NCBI GenBank assembly: GCA_035327305.1 | Contig: DAOLDL010000028.1 | Location: forward strand, 1-36,298 | Origin: CALMUP01 sp035327305 | GTDB taxonomy: Bacteria > Verrucomicrobiota > Kiritimatiellia > CAIVKH01 | DNA: 36,298 bases | Reading direction: 5' to 3' | Shown here: one piece after another, positions 30,778 through 36,298 of the stretch | How positions within the stretch are numbered: the first letter of the stretch is position 1 | Layout of the letters: the number at the start of each line of letters is the position of its first letter | Position numbers and translations under genes: made by a program | The notes under the pieces: model-generated | Told to the model about the DNA's origin: nothing | Database searches by the model: none | The model's input: only the letters and a program-made list of their open reading frames with translations

Positions 30778-32227
30778 ATCGGGATATTATTGGCCGGCGT
30801 TGGTTGTGCTGGCTGTGGCGCCTTACCTGACCGGTCTACATTATGAGTTTGTCTATGACGATCACGGTGTGATTGTAGAAAACCCGTTTTTCCATGAGGA
30901 AAACCCGTGGCGGGAGGTGGTATCACTTCAGACCATGATCCGCCACGACGTGGTGGATGGTCAACGTCCCGCATTGATTGCCACGTACCTGGTTGATCGT
31001 ATGGCTTGGGGTTTATGGCCGCCGGGTTATCGGATTACCAATTTATTTTTTCACTCCCTGGTAATCCTGTTGTTGGGCGGATTTCTGGTTCGATTAACCG
31101 GGAGTCGATCCGCGTCGGCATGTGCGGTTCTGTTGTTTGCCTGGCATCCGCTTCTGGTGGAAGCCGTGCAGTCGCCCTCATTTCGAGAAGATATACTTTA
31201 TGTCTGCGGCGGAATGTTTCTCCTGATGTCGGCTTGTCGCAGGGAGGCGTCCATCGGATGGATGGCGGTCGGAGCTTCAACGTATGCACTGGCGCTTTTG
31301 TCCAAGGAATCGGCGGTTGTATTTCCCGTCCTTATGGTCGCTACGTGGATGTTGTTTCCGTCGACAAAACCGTCGCGTTCATTTCAGTGGGGATGGTTGG
31401 CGGTTGTTGCCGTGGTTACCATTCCGGTTGCATGGTTGATATTTACCGGACGACCGGTTCAGGCGTTGGGAGGCGGTTGGAACGGGGTTTCATTTCGCGG
31501 GAGCGAGGGCCTTTGGTCGGCGCCGTGGTTGCTTTCCTGGACATTGTCCCGGTTCTTTGCCCCGTTTTGGCTGTCGATCGACTATCGGTTAACGCCACTT
31601 GATGGTCCGTTGAATGTGAAATTTCTCTGCGGTGTATTAACGATGAGTGTCATGATCTGTGCGGCATTCTCGGTGCGCAAGAGAACGCCGGTGATTTCAC
31701 TCGGGTTATTGTGGGCGGTTGTCGCATTTGTGCCAGCCAGCAATGTGGTCCCATTGTTGAACCCGGCGGCGGATCGATATGCGTATGGAATACTTCCCGC
31801 TTTGTCGATTGTCGCGGCGGGTTTGTGCCTGCGTTTTTCGCGCCGTGCCATGTACCCATTCATTGCGCTGGCCGTGATGTTGTTATCGGTCACGATGGTC
31901 AGGCTGATGGACTGGAAAAACGATCTGTCGTTGTGGTCTTCCGCTCTGCTGGTGGAACCGGCCAGCGCCCGGGCGCATACATGGTTGGGCATTTTGGAAG
32001 AGCAGAAAGGAAATCCGGATTCCGCCATGGATTACTATCTGGCCGCGGAAAGGTTGAATCCCAGCGACGTGACGCCCATGGTCAATCGTGCCATATTATT
32101 GGGAAAGGAAGGCAATCTGGATTTGGCGGAATCGCTTCTGCTTTCAGCGCTGACACGAAGGCCGGATCATCCGCAAGCGCTGGCTAATCTGCATGTGGTG
32201 CGGCGGTTGAAAGAGCAAGCGCCATAG
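30767..32227 (+). CDS. TMTC-like GT-C membrane protein with C-terminal TPRs
   Basis: The 486-residue product has roughly ten membrane helices (about 8-400) and two or three TPRs at the C-terminus (about 395-480, ARAHTWLGILEEQKGNPDSA and GNLDLAESLLLSALTRRPDH). The early loop FVYDDHGVIVENP has the Asp-Asp motif used by GT-C transferases of the PMT/TMTC group, and RITNLFFHSLVILLLGGFLV plus FAWHPLLVEAV are the usual TMTC blocks. It probably transfers a sugar from a lipid-linked donor to proteins in the periplasm; specificity is unknown. It overlaps the era 3' end by 11 bases, and its stop is six bases from the convergent rsmA stop. Confidence 0.85.
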   Translation: MFLKSGYYWPALVVLAVAPYLTGLHYEFVYDDHGVIVENPFFHEENPWREVVSLQTMIRHDVVDGQRPALIATYLVDRMAWGLWPPGYRITNLFFHSLVILLLGGFLVRLTGSRSASACAVLLFAWHPLLVEAVQSPSFREDILYVCGGMFLLMSACRREASIGWMAVGASTYALALLSKESAVVFPVLMVATWMLFPSTKPSRSFQWGWLAVVAVVTIPVAWLIFTGRPVQALGGGWNGVSFRGSEGLWSAPWLLSWTLSRFFAPFWLSIDYRLTPLDGPLNVKFLCGVLTMSVMICAAFSVRKRTPVISLGLLWAVVAFVPASNVVPLLNPAADRYAYGILPALSIVAAGLCLRFSRRAMYPFIALAVMLLSVTMVRLMDWKNDLSLWSSALLVEPASARAHTWLGILEEQKGNPDSAMDYYLAAERLNPSDVTPMVNRAILLGKEGNLDLAESLLLSALTRRPDHPQALANLHVVRRLKEQAP

Positions 32228-32233
32228 CCCGGC

Positions 32234-33091
32234 TTAATCGATCAATGCAGAAGTCAGCGCCGACCACTCCAATACCGATAAGGTTTCCGGTCGGCGTGTG
32301 GGTTCCACGCCTGCTTTATCCAATGCCTGCGTGGCCGACCGTGTCATGCCCGGCACGGTAAAACCGGTCAGAATGGTTCCCATTTGCTTGCGCCGTCGCG
32401 AGAACGCGTGACGCAATAGCGTGTCAAAAACGCCCGGATTTTTTAATTGCGCCCGGTGGTTGCCGGTTCGTTTGAGGATAACAATGGCCGATGTCACTTG
32501 CGGTCGAGGATAAAAGCACGATGGTGAAATTCTTTTTGCCAGCTTTACCTTGTAGTCCATTTGCGCCCAGATGCTTAACATGCCGTAATGTTCGCTGTTT
32601 ACCCCGGCGGCCAGGCGTTCGCCCACCTCCAATTGAACCGTGACCACCAGAAGATCAAGTCCTTCCACCATCATGAAGCAATCGACCAGCACGCGACTTC
32701 CGACTGAATAGGGAAGGTTTGCGACCAGCTTGTTGACACCGTGTTCATGCTTAACGGCCTCAAGCGACAATGACAAGGCATCGGCGGTGATGAGCCGGAT
32801 GTTTTCATGATCAATCAGTGATTCCGCCAGGTACGATGCCAAGCGCTTGTCTTTTTCAATCGCTACGACCTTCTTTGCGCGTTCTGCAAGAGGTTCGGTC
32901 AAAATGCCCAGGCCGGGTCCAACTTCGAGGATGACGTCATCCGGCGCTATCTCCGCCGAATCGATCATGATCTTGAGAATGTTTTCATCAATCAGAAAGT
33001 TTTGCCCCAGTACTTTGCTGGGAAGGAACTGTTGCCGTTCGATCCAGGCCCGGACCTCGCTGGGGCGGGTGAGTTTTGGCTTGCCATCCAT
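32234..33091 (-). CDS. rsmA: 16S rRNA (adenine(1518)-N6/adenine(1519)-N6)-dimethyltransferase RsmA (KsgA)
   Basis: RsmA dimethylates A1518 and A1519 in the helix 45 loop of 16S rRNA as a late 30S checkpoint. The 285-residue product has the family opening KVLGQNFLIDENIL, SAM motif I in LEVGPGLGILTEPLAERA, the EKDKRLASYL acidic loop, and the catalytic NLPYSVGSRVL. The C-terminal helical domain contains FYPRPQVTSAIVIL and the LRHAFSRRRKQM segment. It starts four bases after the pdxA stop, giving the surA-pdxA-rsmA order known from Enterobacteria. Length is normal (usually 265-290). Confidence 0.96.
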   Translation of the reverse strand: MDGKPKLTRPSEVRAWIERQQFLPSKVLGQNFLIDENILKIMIDSAEIAPDDVILEVGPGLGILTEPLAERAKKVVAIEKDKRLASYLAESLIDHENIRLITADALSLSLEAVKHEHGVNKLVANLPYSVGSRVLVDCFMMVEGLDLLVVTVQLEVGERLAAGVNSEHYGMLSIWAQMDYKVKLAKRISPSCFYPRPQVTSAIVILKRTGNHRAQLKNPGVFDTLLRHAFSRRRKQMGTILTGFTVPGMTRSATQALDKAGVEPTRRPETLSVLEWSALTSALID

Positions 33092-33095
33092 ACCG

Positions 33096-34109
33096 TTATT
33101 TTCGCCTTGCGGCCCACGGGTTTTTCCTTCCGGCCAGATGGTATGCCTCGGTTATTGCCGCGACCATGCTTGACGGGTTGGCTTTGTTCTTTCCGGCGAT
33201 ATTAAACGCCGTGCCATGGTCGGGCGACGTGCGCACAATGGGAAGGCCAAGCGTAATGTTGACACCGGAATCAAAAGCCGCGAGTTTAAGCGGGGCCAAT
33301 CCCTGATCGTGGTACATCGCCACGACGGCATCGTATTGTCCTGCGGCGGCAAAATGAAATACCGTGTCGCCCGGCAGTGGTCCATGAACATCCAGGCCCT
33401 TGCGTTTAAGGCGGGCAATTGCCGGGGCAATGACGCGAATTTCCTCTTTTCCGATATCGCCGCCTTCACCCGCGTGAGGATTCAAGCCGCAAACCGCAAT
33501 TCGCCGGCGTTTGAGTCCCATCCATGCCAAAGCCTGGCTGGTGATCGTGATGGTTTGCGAAAGGATTGGACCTCGTATACGCGACGGCACTTCGGAAATG
33601 GGGACGTGCCGGGTAACCAGCGCCACACGCAGTGCGCCGCCGGCAAGCATCATGACCACATTGCGTGTCCCCGTTAATTGCGCAAGCATTTCGGTGTGAC
33701 CAGGGACATCAATGCCGGCGTGATGAAATGCCGCCTTTGAAATGGGAGCGGTTACCAATGCATCCAATAATCCCGACTGGCAGGCGTGAACACCGGCGCG
33801 AATCCATTCCGCGGCGGCCATTGCCGCGGGAGCGCTCATGGTTCCCGGGACCCATTCAAGAGGGGCGGGAGCGTCAACATGCCACAATGAGATGCGGCCG
33901 CGTTGTTTTATCGTTTGTTTCCCATTCCACGGAACCGGAGCGGGAATGCCGAATTTATTGCACTGGCGGGCCGTAATGGCGGCGTCGCCAATAATCACGA
34001 ATTGAAGGTTGGCCGGCCAACGGTGTTCGTGAAGAGCCTTGAGGGCGACCTCAAGTCCGATGCCATTGATGTCGCCGGATGTAATGCCGATCCTGACAGG
34101 TTTGCTCAT
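33096..34109 (-). CDS. pdxA: 4-hydroxythreonine-4-phosphate dehydrogenase PdxA
   Basis: PdxA oxidises 4-hydroxythreonine phosphate in the DXP-dependent route to pyridoxal phosphate. The 337-residue product opens IGITSGDINGIGLEVALKAL, contains the metal-binding GHTEMLA and VALVTRHVPISEV, and ends with the cofactor and substrate blocks CGLNPHAGEGG, AMYHDQGLAPLKL and GLPIVRTSPDHGTAFNIAGK. The second residue pair of the opening reads GDINGIG, where many family members have GDPAGIG. The start overlaps the surA stop (ATGA). No other pyridoxine genes are nearby, so the linkage to surA and rsmA reflects ancient synteny rather than pathway grouping. Confidence 0.95.
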   Translation of the reverse strand: MSKPVRIGITSGDINGIGLEVALKALHEHRWPANLQFVIIGDAAITARQCNKFGIPAPVPWNGKQTIKQRGRISLWHVDAPAPLEWVPGTMSAPAAMAAAEWIRAGVHACQSGLLDALVTAPISKAAFHHAGIDVPGHTEMLAQLTGTRNVVMMLAGGALRVALVTRHVPISEVPSRIRGPILSQTITITSQALAWMGLKRRRIAVCGLNPHAGEGGDIGKEEIRVIAPAIARLKRKGLDVHGPLPGDTVFHFAAAGQYDAVVAMYHDQGLAPLKLAAFDSGVNITLGLPIVRTSPDHGTAFNIAGKNKANPSSMVAAITEAYHLAGRKNPWAARRK

Positions 34110-35107
34110 GTTTGCCGCGGTAGTACCGGCAGGTAGTAAATAATGGAATATTTGTTCCGTAGCCGTTCAACCCAGTCGCGGTACAGGCGTTCGGATTCCC
34201 GCTCGCGCAATTCGGTTTCAATTTCGCGGCGAACCTCTTCGAATGTTTTCACGTAAGCGTCACGTCGTTCTTCCACTTTGATAAGATAATAGCCTTCCGG
34301 AGTAGCCACGATGTCGCTTATTTCGCCGACGGACGTTGCTTCAAGCGCGTTGCGCAATTCATCGCGCAACATTCCGGGTTCGATCCAGCCCCAGTCGCCA
34401 CCGAGAGCCGCAGATGGGTCTTTGGAAGTCGTCCTGGCTTCCTCTTCAAAAGGGGTTCCGGTCAGAATGCGGTCGCGGGCTTCAATCATCAGTTGTCGGG
34501 CGACATCGGTATCCGGTCCTTGAGGCAGAAAAATCAATCGGAAGCGGGATTGTGCCGGTTGTTGGTACCGGTCCTGACGCGCCTCGTATTCATCCATGAG
34601 TTGCCGGGGGGAAATTACGATCCGGTCGCCGACTTCGCGACGCCGCATGATGCTGACAATCAGCCGGTCGCGAATGGTTTCCCGCCATTCTTCCAGGGTG
34701 ATCTGGTCTTCGGCCAGCGCGGCCAACAGGGCGGCGCGGTCGTTGTTGAATCGCTCCTGGATAATTTCATTCACGCGATCATCAATCGCGCGATCTGGAA
34801 TGACGCCTTGCATGCTGGTAAATTCCTCGAGGATGAGCGCCTGATCTATCAAGCGTTCCAATCCGGCGGTAAAAAGTTCCTGCCGCTTGGCTTCGACATC
34901 CGTGTTTCCGCGCATCATGCGCAGGCGTTCCTCTGCTTCGTGAATGGCGATTTTGACTTCACCGATGGTAATGATGCGTTTGTTCACCGTGGCGGCATAA
35001 CCATCCAGGGGCAGGCCGCCGGTTGTCATTTGCGCGGAAGCCGCGGTTATCGGGCTGAAAATCAGGGAAAGCAACGCCCAGACAGCAGTATAGGTCTTAA
35101 AATTCAT
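34106..35107 (-). CDS. surA: SurA-like periplasmic peptidyl-prolyl cis-trans isomerase/chaperone
   Basis: The 333-residue product has a signal peptide (about 1-26, ending SAQ), a SurA-type N-terminal chaperone region with DGYAATVNKRIITIGEV and a long helical stretch, and one parvulin domain (about 190-290). That domain has SRFRLIFLP, the DPSAALGGDWGWIEPGML block and EGYYLIKVEERRD. It lacks the second parvulin domain of E. coli SurA, common in shorter homologues. It would escort outer-membrane proteins to the BAM complex, which fits the barrel protein in this window. The ATG at 35107 is preceded by GGAGAG. It leads the surA-pdxA-rsmA run and is divergent from the KTSC lipoprotein gene. Confidence 0.92.
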   Translation of the reverse strand: MNFKTYTAVWALLSLIFSPITAASAQMTTGGLPLDGYAATVNKRIITIGEVKIAIHEAEERLRMMRGNTDVEAKRQELFTAGLERLIDQALILEEFTSMQGVIPDRAIDDRVNEIIQERFNNDRAALLAALAEDQITLEEWRETIRDRLIVSIMRRREVGDRIVISPRQLMDEYEARQDRYQQPAQSRFRLIFLPQGPDTDVARQLMIEARDRILTGTPFEEEARTTSKDPSAALGGDWGWIEPGMLRDELRNALEATSVGEISDIVATPEGYYLIKVEERRDAYVKTFEEVRREIETELRERESERLYRDWVERLRNKYSIIYYLPVLPRQT

Positions 35108-35245
35108 AGCTCTCCATTATGTCAAATATAACATGTATTAGGCAATTGATTTACAATTGGATTAAAAGAGACGTTTTCAACGAAAAAAACCGTGCAATTC
35201 GCTGAAAAAACACATATACTCAACCCAGTTTATAAGGGGAAATCC
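35108..35245. other. Divergent intergenic region between surA and the KTSC lipoprotein gene
   Basis: The region is AT-rich. For the plus gene, TATACT at 35215-35220 is a good -10, with a weak -35-like GTGCAA 17 bases upstream, and AAGGGGA before 35246 is a strong ribosome-binding site. For surA on the minus strand, GGAGAG precedes the ATG and TTGTAA with TGTTAT at 17-base spacing (about 35124-35152) is a possible promoter. Confidence 0.4.
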
Positions 35246-35665
35246 ATGAAGAATATGTTTGTCTATATGTTGGGGGCGGCCGTTTTGGCTGTCGGAACGT
35301 CATGTGTCACGCAACAGGGTGGTCAAGCTCCGGTTGATGCGGCGGCTGTCGAGGCTACGGCAGTAGAGGCAAAAGCAGAAGCCAAAGCTGAAGTGAAGGC
35401 TGAAAAAGCCAAAAAAGTAGAAAAAGCCGAAAAGAAAGCGCCAGCCGCGGATGCTCCGGTCCGTGCTTCGCGCTCACAAGCCATCAACGAGATCTCTTAC
35501 GATGCGGATTCCAGGAATCTGACCATCGTGTTTGATCGCGGCACGTATGTTTATGCGGATGTGCCGGCGGAAGTGTACGAAGGTCTGGTCGCCAGCGATT
35601 CGCAAGGCGCTTACTACCGCAATGAAATTCGCGGCAAATACAAAGGTTCCCGCGCGAATCAATAA
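35246..35665 (+). CDS. KTSC-domain lipoprotein with Ala/Glu/Lys-rich linker
   Basis: From the ATG at 35246 the 139-residue product has a lipoprotein signal (MLGAAVLAVGTSC, Cys near 19), a charged low-complexity linker (about 30-72, EAKAEAKAEVKAEKAKKVEK-type sequence) predicted to be helical or disordered, and a C-terminal KTSC domain (about 78-139). The domain is recognised by INEISYDADSRNLTIVFDRG, YVYADVPAEVYEGLVAS and YYRNEIRGKYKGSR. KTSC domains occur alone or fused to nucleic-acid and translation proteins; their function is unknown. The frame runs upstream to 35192, but the ribosome-binding site and signal peptide decide for 35246. A strong terminator follows the gene. Confidence 0.85.
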   Translation: MKNMFVYMLGAAVLAVGTSCVTQQGGQAPVDAAAVEATAVEAKAEAKAEVKAEKAKKVEKAEKKAPAADAPVRASRSQAINEISYDADSRNLTIVFDRGTYVYADVPAEVYEGLVASDSQGAYYRNEIRGKYKGSRANQ

Positions 35666-35689
35666 TCCGCGATCGTCTGCATCGTGGTA

Positions 35690-35719
35690 AGCCCTGCATG
35701 TCGCAGGGCTTTTTTATTT
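35690..35719 (+). terminator. Intrinsic terminator after the KTSC lipoprotein gene
   Basis: AGCCCTGC (35690-35697) pairs with GCAGGGCT (35703-35710), loop ATGTC, followed directly by TTTTTATTT. This is the clearest intrinsic terminator in the window and ends the KTSC transcript 25 bases after its stop. Confidence 0.9.
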
Positions 35720-35779
35720 CAACCTTTGAGTGGTATTAACCCGAAAACCGATACAACTACTGAATTCGGGTTCAAGCGA

Positions 35780-35804
35780 TGGAGGGGCGGCGACCTCACC
35801 GCGT
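35780..35804 (-). repeat. Dispersed palindromic repeat family A, copy 3 (inverted)
   Basis: Read on the minus strand it contains GCGGTGAGGTCGCCGCCCC followed by TCCA, matching copies 1 and 2. It lies within the first 45-bp direct repeat of the composite. Confidence 0.65.
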
Positions 35805-35969
35805 TCCGAAGCTGGTGTAGTAGCCGCACCGTGTGCGGCATCCGGTTCGATTATGTCGTATCATGTGATGAGATTCTGCACCTCACGGAGGCGCTACTAC
35901 ACCTCCGGCAGGGGCCGGGGCTTCATGTCGGCCGCGTCATTTCCAATTTCTGCATTCGGGTTTAAACAA

Positions 35970-35994
35970 TGGAGACGCGGCGACCTCACCGCGT
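35970..35994 (-). repeat. Dispersed palindromic repeat family A, copy 4 (inverted)
   Basis: Read on the minus strand it contains GCGGTGAGGTCGCCGCGTC followed by TCCA. It lies within the second 45-bp direct repeat, 14 bases from the mgtE stop (36008-36010). Confidence 0.65.
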
Positions 35995-36007
35995 GCGTGC
36001 GTAGGAA

Positions 36008-36298
36008 TCAGATCAAATGTAAAAATGCCGTCGCCATGCCGAGGAAGAGAAAGAACCCCGTAAGGTCGGTGATGGTTGTTACGATGGAGCCGGACATCAT
36101 GGCGGGGTCGAAGCCGAGGCGACGCATCATGAACGGGAAGAACGATCCCACGACGGCGGCGATGATGGTGTTGATCCACAATGCCGCCATGGCAATCAGG
36201 CCAAGGTAAATGTTGCCACGCCAAATGTAGGTGATGATGCTTAGTTGTGCGCCCAGCACCGCGCCGTTTATCAGCCCCACAAGAAATTCCTTGCGTAA
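36008..36298 (-). CDS. mgtE: Magnesium transporter MgtE, C-terminal part (5' end outside window)
   Basis: MgtE is a Mg2+ channel of the inner membrane. Only the last 96 residues are visible; the frame is open to the window edge at 36298 and continues beyond it. Visible features are LRKEFLVGLINGAVLGAQLS, the helix pair around LIAMAALWINTIIAAVVGSF, and the pore-lining block FFPFMMRRLGFDPAMMSGSI followed by VTTITDLTGFFLFLGMA, which match the last three helices of MgtE. Pore-region residues (Pro, Gly, Asp-Pro-Ala) are in place. The GTG at 36280 is an internal codon, not the start. The family A repeat lies just downstream of the stop. Confidence 0.9.
   Translation of the reverse strand, partial: LRKEFLVGLINGAVLGAQLSIITYIWRGNIYLGLIAMAALWINTIIAAVVGSFFPFMMRRLGFDPAMMSGSIVTTITDLTGFFLFLGMATAFLHLI

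Larger units (their letters stand above)
35760..35994. repeat. Composite repeat: two 45-bp direct repeats, each with family A palindrome, flanking an internal inverted repeat
   Basis: The 45-base stretches at 35760-35804 and 35950-35994 match at 39 positions and start 190 bases apart. Each contains an inverted family A element. Between them, GGTGTAGTAGC (35814-35824) and GCTACTACACC (35893-35903) are perfect 11-bp arms, with a smaller hairpin GCCGCAC/GTGCGGC at 35823-35839. No ORF here is convincing. The arrangement looks like a non-coding repeat unit or a degraded miniature mobile element. Confidence 0.65.

Noticed and set aside
35760..35994. CRISPR array
   Set aside because: Only two direct repeats 190 bases apart, no regular short spacers and no cas genes.

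Overview
This 36.3 kb window is chromosomal DNA from a Gram-negative bacterium. Several features suggest the Planctomycetota-Verrucomicrobiota-Chlamydiota group, perhaps Verrucomicrobiota or Kiritimatiellota: a CPBP protease of the exosortase-associated type, a thioredoxin fused to an SHD1-like domain, a very small and very basic ORF, and several families of short palindromic intergenic repeats. This placement is an inference; no rRNA or other decisive taxonomic marker is present. Outer-membrane features are clear: lipoproteins, a small beta-barrel and SurA.

Layout. Positions 1-500 hold the wreck of a nucleotidyltransferase-like gene. prpD (496-1917) follows without the other methylcitrate-cycle genes. 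A compact minus-strand block (6245-2168) encodes a class IV aminotransferase, a small beta-barrel protein, a 7Fe ferredoxin, a one-TM protein, an M48 metalloprotease lipoprotein and a second lipoprotein. An AT-richer segment (about 6290-8040) carries a DUF4268/PD-(D/E)XK-type protein and an unknown gene and looks acquired. A CPBP protease, gyrB and gyrA follow on the plus strand. They converge on a minus block of a fatty-acid desaturase, a BCP peroxiredoxin, a TraB/GumN protein and HPr.

The centre (16971-23487) holds a UbiA prenyltransferase, a PhrB-like photolyase that has lost three of its four Fe-S cysteines, an NPP-type phosphodiesterase resembling EboF, a THUMP methyltransferase, a SpoT-like HD hydrolase, a thioredoxin-SHD1 protein and a small membrane protein. 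The plus genes from 19522 to 23487 are tightly packed with start/stop overlaps, so they are probably one transcription unit. The UbiA and NPP genes resemble two members of the ebo cluster, with a photolyase between them.

Positions 23998-27592 carry a lone receiver domain, a thioredoxin lipoprotein, a cupin, ruvA, a BON lipoprotein and a TPR lipoprotein with a degenerate C39-like domain. A HhH-GPD glycosylase (minus) is divergent from a plus-strand run of a beta-CASP RNA nuclease, era and a TMTC-like membrane protein. surA-pdxA-rsmA (minus) keeps the gene order known from Enterobacteria. A KTSC-domain lipoprotein with a strong terminator follows, then a repeat-rich gap and the 3' end of mgtE running off the window.

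The most notable items are the photolyase without its Fe-S ligands inside an Ebo-like neighbourhood, a 38-codon highly basic ORF at 23725-23841, a pseudo-peptidase fused to TPRs, and three separate families of short palindromic intergenic repeats. No tRNA, rRNA, CRISPR array, intact insertion sequence or prophage was recognised.
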